Source of the DNA: Pedobacter sp. Leaf250
Lineage (GTDB): Bacteria > Bacteroidota > Bacteroidia > Sphingobacteriales > Sphingobacteriaceae
Direction: 5' to 3'
DNA: 64,000 nucleotides
Assembly: GCF_920984735.1 (NCBI RefSeq)
Contig: NZ_CAKLBU010000010.1
Location: 62,001-126,000 of the forward strand
Positions 54,229 through 63,458 of the stretch are shown here, piece after piece. The notes under the pieces were generated by a model. The model had not been told where the DNA came from and did no database searches. It saw only the letters and a program-made list of their open reading frames with translations. Positions within the stretch are counted from its first letter, which is position 1. Every line of letters begins with the position of its first letter. Position numbers and translations under genes: made by a program.

Positions 54229-54262
54229 AAAGGCTTTCTGAGATGATCAGAAAGCCTTTTTT
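54229..54262 (+). terminator. Rho-independent terminator
   Basis: Perfect 13-bp stem AAAGGCTTTCTGA (54229-54241) with TCAGAAAGCCTTT (54247-54259), five-base loop, then a T run. Confidence 0.9.
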
Positions 54263-54298
54263 GCTTGTAAATAAAATTAATTGATTTAAAAATATCTT

Positions 54299-56713
54299 CT
54301 AATTCTGCAGCATTTTAGCAATTTCTTTTTCTATCGATTTAAGCTCTTTAGGTTTTAATTTTTTATGAGCATCTTTTTTAGCCTCTAAATATTTAACACC
54401 AACACGCAGTGCTTTTAAACCTGATACACCTTGCAATTCATCCAAATCAAGTAATTCTACCTCATCATTAAGGTAACCCTGTACTTGCATGTACTTCACA
54501 TATTCTAGATATTCTTTGGCTTCTTCCTGATTAAAGTACACCATAGAAATTTTATGTGGTTGCGTTAAGCGTTCGCTGGTTCCTTTAATTAAAACTTTAT
54601 CAATACGTTTTTTTACCACCTCATATCGAATATTATACGCACCTTCTACATCAAAACGACGTTCATCATTTCTGAAACTGATATCAATCGCATTGGAATG
54701 GATAAATATCAATTGTGTAGTTTCTAACGGACGAGGCATTTCGCCAATTAAACTTTTAGATAAGCGGGCAATCTCTACCATTGAAGTTAATTGCCATAGG
54801 CGAATATTTTTCAAATATAACAGATCGAAAGGCTTCTCTGGTGCAATCTCCTGACCGATGTAAATATCATACTCCACACCGTCTGTTCTAAACTTAGCAA
54901 AATAGCAAGGGTAAGAAGCTTGTAAATTGGCCTGCGATTTCTCCAAGTATTGGCTCACTTCAGTGTTAATCAACTGCATGGAAATTTCCAATTGTCGTCT
55001 GTTTGCATAAGCTGCACCTGTTTCCGGAACAATCACTTGAAAGTATTCATCAACAATTTCTGTTGTTTCAGGATGATTGGTTTTGATAATCGATAAGAAC
55101 GGATAGACCTCAAGCTCTAAAAATTCTCTCAATTGGTTTTCTTCATTTGATGAAGCAAAACTTCCGATTTGTTTAATCCAATCTTTACAATTAAATAAAA
55201 GTTTATCTATTAAATCAAGTTTAACTGTTTTCTTAATTGCCTTTAATGCATTAATTAAGTGATTTAAGAGTACGTTTAAATCGTCTTTTAATGCTTTATT
55301 ACGCTCCGTTGTCGAATTACGAATATCAATTGCTCCAAATAATGGATACATGTGCTTGAACGTAACCGTTTCAATTTCTTTTACCTTGCTATTGCTGTTC
55401 TGGCTTTGAAGAAAATGCCAAACAGCCTCATTAAATTTCCATTGAACTGAAGGCTGTAGCGCCGTAAATTTATCCATCAACACTTCACCCATCTTCGCAT
55501 CAAACTCTTCAATGCTATATTGGAAAAGCTGCCCGATTAATGGCATTGCAGGGCGTAATCTTGATAACAATTTATCATCAACCAAAACTTCATGATTGGA
55601 ATAAACTTCTAATACGCCAGCCAGCTGATTATTGTAGTAAACTGGCAAAACCGAATAAGAACAAACGCCGGCTGCTTTTAAAACCCTTAAAAAAGGATCT
55701 TTGGAAATTTTATCATCATTGATTGAACTAACAAAAATTGCTTTCGGATTTTCTTTATACTTATCAACTAACGAATAAAAAACCTCTTCTTCCAGATTGG
55801 CTGCTTTTGCTGAATTGATCAGCATGCTTTGAGAAAATTCTTTATTATCGAAAACCAATTTATTGTTAACCGTTAAAAATGGCATTAAGCCAAATTCTAA
55901 ATCGCCATTGCCGCTTAAACTTTTTAAAGCCTGGATAACGTGGGTATAGGCTTCTGTTTGATAATTATGGTTTACCAAAGCATCACGAATACCATCAATA
56001 GAATTTTGAAGGGTAACATCGGTTATAGAGATAATGCTAAATCCTTCGAAACAAAAGTTTTGTAGCGGAAGATGCATAACCAGGTAATCCAATTCATTAT
56101 CATCCTGAAAATGCTTTCCTAATTCCTCAAAATTGATTTTTGGTAATTCGCCTTTATGCTTAATATCTACAAATTTGGTATCTGTTTGGATATTATAGTA
56201 TTGCGTTAGTTTTGAATCTTCGTTAACGTGACCGTAAATAATTTCATTTTTAAGTACATAAGTGAAATTATAAAAACGACTTAAAATAATGTTGTAAATA
56301 AATTTAAGTTGTTTTTTTTCTACAGGCTCACTGTCTTTACTCACCTTATTTTTAGGATCGTGATCTTTAAAAAACTTGTAAAAAGCATTGGTACTGAAGA
56401 AAATTTGATCTGGAATTGGCGTGCTTAATGCCCAGAATAAATCGTCCTCATCGCCCATTAACGGGGTAAGTATAGTGAAAATTAATTCTAAAGTATCTTT
56501 GTATTTTGATAATTCTTCTGCGCTAATGCTTGTTAAAAGCACTTCATCTTTTTCGATTTTCTCAAGCAAAAACCTGTAAAATTCGGATTTAACAGATTTT
56601 TCTGTTTTTAATCTATCTTTTAAATACTCCACAAGGGGGCGAAAAGACAGAGAAGATTCTACCTGGCAACCTATACATTCGTTTTTATGTATTTTTATTA
56701 CGTTGGTATTCAT
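54299..56713 (-). CDS. Large GAF-like protein with a DIRNST motif
   Basis: 804 residues, soluble. An N-terminal CIGCQ (12-17) begins it; a GAF-like region lies about residues 260-400 (SYSVLPVYYNNQLAGVLEVYS). The segment FGAIDIRNST (459-468) recalls the start of class III cyclase domains (F-x-DI-x-ST), but I cannot see the later GD motif, so cyclase activity is unsupported. The rest, to the C-terminus, is helical with no clear family. It might be a sensory scaffold; unresolved. Confidence 0.65.
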   Translation of the reverse strand: MNTNVIKIHKNECIGCQVESSLSFRPLVEYLKDRLKTEKSVKSEFYRFLLEKIEKDEVLLTSISAEELSKYKDTLELIFTILTPLMGDEDDLFWALSTPIPDQIFFSTNAFYKFFKDHDPKNKVSKDSEPVEKKQLKFIYNIILSRFYNFTYVLKNEIIYGHVNEDSKLTQYYNIQTDTKFVDIKHKGELPKINFEELGKHFQDDNELDYLVMHLPLQNFCFEGFSIISITDVTLQNSIDGIRDALVNHNYQTEAYTHVIQALKSLSGNGDLEFGLMPFLTVNNKLVFDNKEFSQSMLINSAKAANLEEEVFYSLVDKYKENPKAIFVSSINDDKISKDPFLRVLKAAGVCSYSVLPVYYNNQLAGVLEVYSNHEVLVDDKLLSRLRPAMPLIGQLFQYSIEEFDAKMGEVLMDKFTALQPSVQWKFNEAVWHFLQSQNSNSKVKEIETVTFKHMYPLFGAIDIRNSTTERNKALKDDLNVLLNHLINALKAIKKTVKLDLIDKLLFNCKDWIKQIGSFASSNEENQLREFLELEVYPFLSIIKTNHPETTEIVDEYFQVIVPETGAAYANRRQLEISMQLINTEVSQYLEKSQANLQASYPCYFAKFRTDGVEYDIYIGQEIAPEKPFDLLYLKNIRLWQLTSMVEIARLSKSLIGEMPRPLETTQLIFIHSNAIDISFRNDERRFDVEGAYNIRYEVVKKRIDKVLIKGTSERLTQPHKISMVYFNQEEAKEYLEYVKYMQVQGYLNDEVELLDLDELQGVSGLKALRVGVKYLEAKKDAHKKLKPKELKSIEKEIAKMLQN

Positions 56714-56771
56714 TGTATAAGTTTTGCTATAGTGTAAATTTTGGGTTATCTAATTAGTTAGTAATTCATTA

Positions 56772-56779
56772 CAAAGATA
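56772..56779 (-). promoter_or_regulatory. -7 element TATCTTTG of the GAF-like gene
   Basis: TAnnTTTG match on the minus strand, 58 bases upstream of the ATG at 56713. It suggests that this gene is transcribed on its own, not from the operon upstream. Confidence 0.45.
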
Positions 56780-56853
56780 CATACTAGTAAGAGTTACTAT
56801 CGTCTGTTAAACGTAATACTTGGATAATCCATCAATATATATGTTACACAAAT

Positions 56854-59800
56854 TTAGTACCTAAAATTTAGTGAAAAGTATGGATACCAGCCATCTGATG
56901 AATGTCCCATTACAAATCGCACAACTGTTAGTGATGCCGGGGCGAAGTAAACCCCTCCTCCTACACCGTGGTGCCATGTTTGCGAAGCTTCGTTTCTTTT
57001 CCAAACCCTTCCGGTATCCCAAAAACTTAATAAACCAATTTGTCCAGGTAAAACATAACTTACTAAATCACCAAGCTTTGCTCTCAATTCTAAGTTATTG
57101 TAAAAAATATGCTCACCAGCAAACCTGAACTGGCGATAACCTTGAAGATTTCCTTGTCCGCCGAGGTATAGTGCTTGGTAAAATGCAGGTTGCCCTATTG
57201 TTACCCCACCACCAAAACGATCGGCCAAAATGAAATTTTTTCTTCCATCTAAATTTTTATATAAAGCAATACTGGCTGTAAATTGCCCAATAGAGTTTGA
57301 GTATTTATTAACTCCTTTATAGCCCAGCAATTTAAAATCTACATAACTACCCAATGTTGGCAGCAAATCATTATCGCGGGTATTGTTTGTAAAATTTACA
57401 ATTGCACCTGCAAACATCTTTTCATTGCGCACAGTTAAACTATCTGCAGAGTGGAGCGCACCTTCATTTAAAATGAATCTACCTTCGTTATCCTCTCTAT
57501 TAAATTTATAATATTGATAAGATGGACCTACAGAAAAAGTTGATTTTGGCCTGCGCCAGCGAATAGCAGCATCAACCTGATATAAATTAAAACGGGCACG
57601 ATAATACCGAATATCATCTCCATGTTCGTCAAATTGGGTATCATTTCCTAAACCAAAGAAATTCTGTGTATTATTTGGTGCATAAGCATTTGCGTTGATG
57701 AGAAAATCGCCCTTTCCTAATGCTTTCAGCCACTCTCCTTTATAGTTAAATCGAAACGCTTTGGTAGAAAATGAATGTAAAAATGAAACAGTCTGGGAGT
57801 TTCCCCAAGGTTGTTTCCTAAAACCAGGATTGGTTTGTTTATACACTAAACCTAATAAAATTCCATCATCACGATTATAACCTGCATTTAGATTATACGA
57901 TCTTCTTACATACATATCTTTAGGTACGTAACTAAAGTTTGCAGTGTCGTTCGAAATAATTTTTTTGATTTTATCCTGATCATCGCCCTGATAAGTAGCT
58001 TTATCAGTTCTACCATATAACTTAACGGTACTATTGCTATTGGCAAAATCGTAATATTTATTCCCTTTACCACCAATAATTCGGATTTTGATTTTTGAAT
58101 TTTTGTTATCCAAAATCAAACTATCGTTTCCATTGTGCATGTAAATACGAAGCTCTTTGGTTACTTTCGGATCGAACTTGCGATCGAATAATTCATCTTT
58201 TATATTTCCTTCTTTGGAAATTTTATTGATTTTAACCCTTAATCCATCATTATCAGTATCACTTACTTTGATCAATTCATGTTTATTGGACATTTCAATA
58301 TCAACAATGCGATTGAAGAAATGGTAATAATCATTCATTAGTTTAGGTAAACTCGCCACACGCTCCCGAAGTGTTTTCAAGAATGCATCGTGGTGAAGTG
58401 AATAGCTTGGCTCCGGAAGCTTTCTCAATGCCTTTTCAAAAACTTCATCGTTGTAATTTGAACAGAAATCCTTAACAATCTTATCAAATTCTTCCTCATC
58501 GATATTGGCTGTCCAGCGGCTGCTAATTTCTCTTCCCTCCCACAAAAACCAGTTGATGTTTTGTATCGGGCGCTCATAACCCTGCATCATTGGAAGCAGT
58601 GATGATGATTGGGTGAAGCGTTGTAATTTTCCATCTCCGCGGTAAAAAACCTGGTCACGATCGCGAGGAACTGGTGCGTAAATTGATCCATCTTTGGTTT
58701 TGGTTTCTTTCCAACGCCATTGATCTTCATGCCGATCCCAATCGCCCAGTAAAACATCCAGAGCCCGAGCCTTTACCCATGCCGGACCATCTAACTTATT
58801 ATCATTATCGTCAGTTAATTTTTTATCCATTTTTGGCGAACTATCCGATTCTCCAACTGGTTCACGTTCCTCAAATAAACATAATGTATTGGCAAAGGCC
58901 GATTCGAATTCGCCCAGCCCATCATCAGGAGAGACCCACCCTATAATAGGATTGGAATGTGGTATTTTAGCAGCTTTGGCCAATTCGGGCACAACCAATG
59001 CCGAAAAAGGGTGTTGCGCCGACATGTTATCTTTAATGATATCCTTAGCGAAAGTATTTCTTAATCCTTCGGGCAATAAAACTTCAGGAAACTTTTCTAC
59101 ACTTCGTAACACATATTCTTTTCCATTTTTATCTTCCAAACGTAGTGAGCGGGACTGGTTACCACCGCCTCGTTGTGTGGCTTTTAAGCCGCCCATCATT
59201 TTTGATACGTGGAGCACAGGAACTTTGGTTCGCTCTGCATATTCTTTTCGATAATTCTCGCCAAAAACATAGCGGTGAAACCGACCTACGCTATCATATT
59301 CTGGTTTAATTTTAACAAAAATACTATCTGCGGTGATGGGTTTATCCCGATTACGAACTTTTGATGGTATGGTTTCAAATTTTTTGATGTAACTGTAAAC
59401 TTTTTTTACGCTCGTATCGGAGTACACATAATATTCATAGCGCATATCATTATTCATTAGCTGATCTGCAACCACATAACCTTGCTCCATGGCATTAAAC
59501 AAAGATGTTTTACCTTGTTTGTTAGGCGATGTTTTTGAACCTGAGCCACTAACAATTTGAAGTTGTTTCCCTTTAATTAACTGCAAACCATGTTCGTGAC
59601 CAGCAACATAAGTTACATTTGGATAATCGCCAAAAACTCCGTTTACAGACCGAATCATATCTTTATATGCAGGATGATTTAAATCTTCTGGACTTAAAAG
59701 CGTAGACCTTAAAAAAGGATAAACCGAACCCAAAACCGGCATCGGGATATAAAGATTTTTATTTAGGGAAGTTAATGGAAACAGGTGATTACGCAAATTA

Positions 59801-60459
59801 AAGTAACCTCCATGTGGACCATAACTTTGAAACGGATGATGGGAAGCCAATAAAATTACCTTATCCTTATTCTGCTCCAATAATTCTTCCATTCGTACCA
59901 AAACTTCATCTTTAGTATTGCAATTGCACTCGCTTGCAGCATTAGCTTTATTATAAGGGAAAAGCCACCACTCACTATCGTAAGCAATAATTGTGAGTTT
60001 ATCTGTTAATTTAATGGCCACTGGATCAGGGCAACCATTATCAGGAATCAGTTTTAAAAGTGGATCGCCTTGCGCCTTCAAAAAATCATCCTGTGCTTTT
60101 ATTTTAGCTAAACCCTTTGGTCCAGATTTATCCCAATCGTGATTACCCGGAATGAAATAAACATTTGCACCCATTGAGCGCATAGGTTCGAATTGTGAAC
60201 GCAGAATTTTCTTGGTATCCTCTTCTTCCAAACTCCCTGGCAAACCCATGCCTGTAGGATAAATATTATCTCCTAAATAAACCACAGTAGTTTTTTTCGG
60301 AATAATCTGCTTGGCAGCATTTTTAAGATCCTGCATTTGCGCCGTATTCATTTCGCCTGCATCGCCAAAAAGGATAACACGGTATTTAACATCGCTTTGC
60401 GCAAAGGCGATGAAATTTGTTAAAAGTAAAATATAAAAAAGGGTAAATTTTTTGATCAT
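56854..60459 (-). CDS. Metallophosphatase / kinase-like / outer-membrane barrel fusion
   Basis: 1201 residues. Signal peptide 1-20. Calcineurin-like phosphatase domain (about 25-310): FGDAGE, GDNIYP (63-68), GNHDWD (105-110), SHHPF and GHEHG (287-291). A middle region (about 440-610) has GKEYVLRSVEK, LLGDWDRHEDQWRW (571-584) and PVPRDRDQVFY (596-606), the spacing of a Fam20/HipA-like kinase fold; this is inference. The last part (about 850-1201) is a BamA/TamA-type barrel ending in SLNFRY. So phosphatase and kinase-like domains would face the periplasm or cell surface. Confidence 0.82.
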   Translation of the reverse strand: MIKKFTLFYILLLTNFIAFAQSDVKYRVILFGDAGEMNTAQMQDLKNAAKQIIPKKTTVVYLGDNIYPTGMGLPGSLEEEDTKKILRSQFEPMRSMGANVYFIPGNHDWDKSGPKGLAKIKAQDDFLKAQGDPLLKLIPDNGCPDPVAIKLTDKLTIIAYDSEWWLFPYNKANAASECNCNTKDEVLVRMEELLEQNKDKVILLASHHPFQSYGPHGGYFNLRNHLFPLTSLNKNLYIPMPVLGSVYPFLRSTLLSPEDLNHPAYKDMIRSVNGVFGDYPNVTYVAGHEHGLQLIKGKQLQIVSGSGSKTSPNKQGKTSLFNAMEQGYVVADQLMNNDMRYEYYVYSDTSVKKVYSYIKKFETIPSKVRNRDKPITADSIFVKIKPEYDSVGRFHRYVFGENYRKEYAERTKVPVLHVSKMMGGLKATQRGGGNQSRSLRLEDKNGKEYVLRSVEKFPEVLLPEGLRNTFAKDIIKDNMSAQHPFSALVVPELAKAAKIPHSNPIIGWVSPDDGLGEFESAFANTLCLFEEREPVGESDSSPKMDKKLTDDNDNKLDGPAWVKARALDVLLGDWDRHEDQWRWKETKTKDGSIYAPVPRDRDQVFYRGDGKLQRFTQSSSLLPMMQGYERPIQNINWFLWEGREISSRWTANIDEEEFDKIVKDFCSNYNDEVFEKALRKLPEPSYSLHHDAFLKTLRERVASLPKLMNDYYHFFNRIVDIEMSNKHELIKVSDTDNDGLRVKINKISKEGNIKDELFDRKFDPKVTKELRIYMHNGNDSLILDNKNSKIKIRIIGGKGNKYYDFANSNSTVKLYGRTDKATYQGDDQDKIKKIISNDTANFSYVPKDMYVRRSYNLNAGYNRDDGILLGLVYKQTNPGFRKQPWGNSQTVSFLHSFSTKAFRFNYKGEWLKALGKGDFLINANAYAPNNTQNFFGLGNDTQFDEHGDDIRYYRARFNLYQVDAAIRWRRPKSTFSVGPSYQYYKFNREDNEGRFILNEGALHSADSLTVRNEKMFAGAIVNFTNNTRDNDLLPTLGSYVDFKLLGYKGVNKYSNSIGQFTASIALYKNLDGRKNFILADRFGGGVTIGQPAFYQALYLGGQGNLQGYRQFRFAGEHIFYNNLELRAKLGDLVSYVLPGQIGLLSFWDTGRVWKRNEASQTWHHGVGGGVYFAPASLTVVRFVMGHSSDGWYPYFSLNFRY

Positions 60460-60498
60460 AGCCAGGCGTTTGTATAAAGATAGATAATTTTGAGCTGA

Positions 60499-61404
60499 CT
60501 ACTTTTTAAGCTTAAACATTAAAATGTTACCTGCCGATAAAGTTCCGCCTTCATTCGAAATGTAAAGATTATTATCCCTGTCAAAAGCAATTCCTTCAGG
60601 TTGATTGAAAAAGCTACCCTTAAGTGGATAAATAGCCTTGATTTTGAAACTGGCATCGGTTACCACCAATAATTTATTCATTGAAGATAGCACATACCAC
60701 TCTCCCGTTGATGGATTTTTAGCCAATGCCGAAGGACGAAACTTTAATTTTGATTCTCCAGATAAACCAGCTATTTCTTTGGATGACAGCGTAAAAGTTC
60801 CATTTGGGGTAAATTTGCCACCATCGAATTTGAATGCGAAAATTTCCGTTTCATCTTTTTTACCTTTTTTCACTTCTTTCGTTAACACGTAAACTGTTCC
60901 TGTTTTTTCATCAGCAGCCAAACCTTCATATTCGGCTTTTGGCACTAAATCTTTGGTTTTGATAACATTTGCTGCCTCAGGCTTATTAATTTCGGAAATG
61001 GGAAAAGTGTGCAATTCACCATTACTTTTTAATACAATAATGTAGTTGTTTATAATGGCTAAATCTTCATAATCGCCTTTGCCACCAAATTTTGTAAATT
61101 TCGATTGCTTATCGCTCAAGCCCAAGTAAAATAAATCTCCATCTTCATCCTGAATGGCAAAAACCCTGCTCGGATCACCTTTATGAAAAACAATACCTGA
61201 AATTTCGAATAGGTTTTGCGGCATATTATATTTAACAGGATTTGCTAAGTCGTAGGGTAAATCAGATTTTGCAGGTGTAGTTTGTATTGTTTCTTCACTT
61301 GCAGCAGATTTATCATCGTGCTTATCATTCACACACGAAACCCCAACAAAAGCCAGGGCCATTAACGCTACAACGGTTGCTATTTTTGCTTTATTCTTAT
61401 TCAT
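60499..61404 (-). CDS. SdiA-regulated-type lipoprotein
   Basis: 301 residues. Lipobox VGVSC (Cys at about 24) places it as a lipoprotein. The body is a beta-propeller of the SdiA-regulated family: ISGIVFHKGDPSRVFAIQDEDG, GKGDYEDLAIINNYIIVLKSNG, QPEGIAFDRDNNLYISNEGG. It may bind metal or act as an extracellular esterase-like sensor; the function is unknown. It sits 11 bases after ppk1 and 39 bases before the metallophosphatase in a probable operon. Confidence 0.82.
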   Translation of the reverse strand: MNKNKAKIATVVALMALAFVGVSCVNDKHDDKSAASEETIQTTPAKSDLPYDLANPVKYNMPQNLFEISGIVFHKGDPSRVFAIQDEDGDLFYLGLSDKQSKFTKFGGKGDYEDLAIINNYIIVLKSNGELHTFPISEINKPEAANVIKTKDLVPKAEYEGLAADEKTGTVYVLTKEVKKGKKDETEIFAFKFDGGKFTPNGTFTLSSKEIAGLSGESKLKFRPSALAKNPSTGEWYVLSSMNKLLVVTDASFKIKAIYPLKGSFFNQPEGIAFDRDNNLYISNEGGTLSAGNILMFKLKK

Positions 61405-61415
61405 ACGATAAAATA

Positions 61416-63458
61416 TTAATTCTTAGTCTTTAAGTATTGATAGATGGCATGTTGCGATGAAACCGGAACCTCTCCTGGCAGAACTGCCACGTTGTTCATG
61501 TTTTCATCGATAGTAACAGCTTGTACATTATCCTGCTTTTGAAGATTAATGATATCTAAAATTTCTTGTTTTATTTTTTGATCATAAATGGGGAAACAAA
61601 CTTCAATCCGGCGGTAAATGTTTCTGTTCATCCAATCTGCAGAGCCCAGATAAACATCATTTTTGCCAAGATTATGAAATACAAAAACCCGACCATGTTC
61701 CAAATACCGGTCTACAATTCTTGTTACTTTAATGTTTTCACTCATTCCTTGTACACCGGGAATCAGGCGGCAAATTCCACGCACAATCATCTCCACTTTT
61801 ACGCCGGCTGCAGATGCTTCGTAAAGTTTGTTAATTAGCACTTTTTCTTCGAGATTGTTCATTTTAATGGTAATAGCAGCATCCTGGCCCTTTTTTGCAT
61901 GTTCTATTTCTCGATCGATCAGTGAAATAAAAGTTTGCTGCAAGTTAAATTGTGCAACCAATAATTCATCGAACTTGATGAAATTATCCGTTGTAGGTTT
62001 AACACGTTTGGCCAGGAAAATAAAGAGCAGTTCAACCTCACGAAGCATTTCCTTATTGGCAGTCATTAAGATGTGATCGGTATAAAAACCAGCTGTGCTT
62101 TCGTTAAAATTACCTGTTGCAAAAAGACCAACATAACGCATTCTTCCTTCAACCTTACGCTTTACCAAGGCAACCTTTGCATGAACTTTTAAGGCCGTTA
62201 CACTGTAAATAATATCCACTCCAACGGCCTTCATTTTTTTCGCCCACTTGATATTATTTGCTTCATCGAAACGGGCTTTAAGCTCTACTAAAACTGTAAC
62301 CTTTTTTCCATTTTTAGCAGCACTGATTAAAGCATTTACAATTTTCGAGTCGCTGGCTACACGGTAGAGTGTTACGTAAATTTCCTGAACAGTTTCATCA
62401 ATAGCAGCCTCGTTAAAGAAACGCAAAACACTATCGTAACTTTGATATGGAGTGTGTACGATGATGTCATTTTTATAAATCGCTTCTGTTAAAGTGCCAT
62501 CGATAAAATCGGTATTGCATATTTTAGGCCATGAATCATTAGAAAGTTTATCCGATTTTATCGGAAAAGCCATCAAATCTTTGAGGTTATGATACTGTCC
62601 ACCTTCGATATTGTTGGCCTTTTTTAAATTGAAAATTTTCTTTACCAATTCCAGCACAAGAATAGGGATTCCAGGTTGATGAAGAAACCTTGTTGCCAAT
62701 CCTAAATCTCGTTTTTGCAACTGCTTTTCTAATTGTTCTGATAAACTTCCAGAATATTCATCTTTTAAATCAATCTCCGCATCGCGTGTGATTTTGAAAC
62801 TAAAACATCCCGTAACCTCATTACTGGGAAAAATACGATTCAAATGAAATCGGATAATATCATCCAGAAAAACCACGAAAGTTTCACCATTCGAATCCAC
62901 CTTATAAAAACGTGGCAGCTCATTAGATGGAATATTTAAAATAACCGCCTTTAAACCAGAATTGGCTTTTAGTGTGATTAAAAAATATAGCTCATTGTTT
63001 GAAGGGAAAAAGTTGGTTTTTTCATCAATAAAAATGGGCTGAAGGAAAGCTAAAACCTGACTTAAAAAATACTGGGTAATGGGTTTTTGAATCTCAACAG
63101 GAAATGTTTCTCCATAAATGAGATTAATATTATCTTGTTTAAGCGCTGGAATAATTTTCGATTTTAAGGTTTTACCAAAACGCTGCTGCTGATCTGTAAT
63201 AATTTGATTTGCAGTTTTTAATAAACCCTCTTGAATATGGATGTCATTATCCTCTCGGTTGCTTAACTTTTCCAAAGCCAGGAGCACGGGCATGCGAACC
63301 CGATAAAACTCATCAAGATTTGAAGAAAATATCGAAAGAAATTTAATTCGCTCAAGTAAAGGAACAGAATCTCGGCCTGCTTCTTCCAGCACACGATCGT
63401 TAAATTTCAGCCAGCTTAAATCTCTGTTGAAAAAGGAAGTTTCAATTATTGCAGCCAT
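61416..63458 (-). CDS. ppk1: Polyphosphate kinase 1
   Basis: 680 residues. The N-terminal domain starts FFNRDLSWLKFNDRVLEEA; the phosphorylated His lies in ALKVHAKVALVKRK and is followed by MRYVGLFATGNFNESTAGFYTD. It makes polyphosphate from ATP reversibly. It overlaps the upstream PycTM gene by one base (TAATG) and is followed 11 bases later by the lipoprotein gene, so the group is a probable operon. No ppx gene is seen next to it. Confidence 0.94.
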   Translation of the reverse strand: MAAIIETSFFNRDLSWLKFNDRVLEEAGRDSVPLLERIKFLSIFSSNLDEFYRVRMPVLLALEKLSNREDNDIHIQEGLLKTANQIITDQQQRFGKTLKSKIIPALKQDNINLIYGETFPVEIQKPITQYFLSQVLAFLQPIFIDEKTNFFPSNNELYFLITLKANSGLKAVILNIPSNELPRFYKVDSNGETFVVFLDDIIRFHLNRIFPSNEVTGCFSFKITRDAEIDLKDEYSGSLSEQLEKQLQKRDLGLATRFLHQPGIPILVLELVKKIFNLKKANNIEGGQYHNLKDLMAFPIKSDKLSNDSWPKICNTDFIDGTLTEAIYKNDIIVHTPYQSYDSVLRFFNEAAIDETVQEIYVTLYRVASDSKIVNALISAAKNGKKVTVLVELKARFDEANNIKWAKKMKAVGVDIIYSVTALKVHAKVALVKRKVEGRMRYVGLFATGNFNESTAGFYTDHILMTANKEMLREVELLFIFLAKRVKPTTDNFIKFDELLVAQFNLQQTFISLIDREIEHAKKGQDAAITIKMNNLEEKVLINKLYEASAAGVKVEMIVRGICRLIPGVQGMSENIKVTRIVDRYLEHGRVFVFHNLGKNDVYLGSADWMNRNIYRRIEVCFPIYDQKIKQEILDIINLQKQDNVQAVTIDENMNNVAVLPGEVPVSSQHAIYQYLKTKN

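Noticed and set aside
54299..56713. Calling the 804-aa protein a nucleotide cyclase
   Set aside because: Only the first cyclase-like motif is visible; the second metal-binding region and nucleotide-specificity residues are not.
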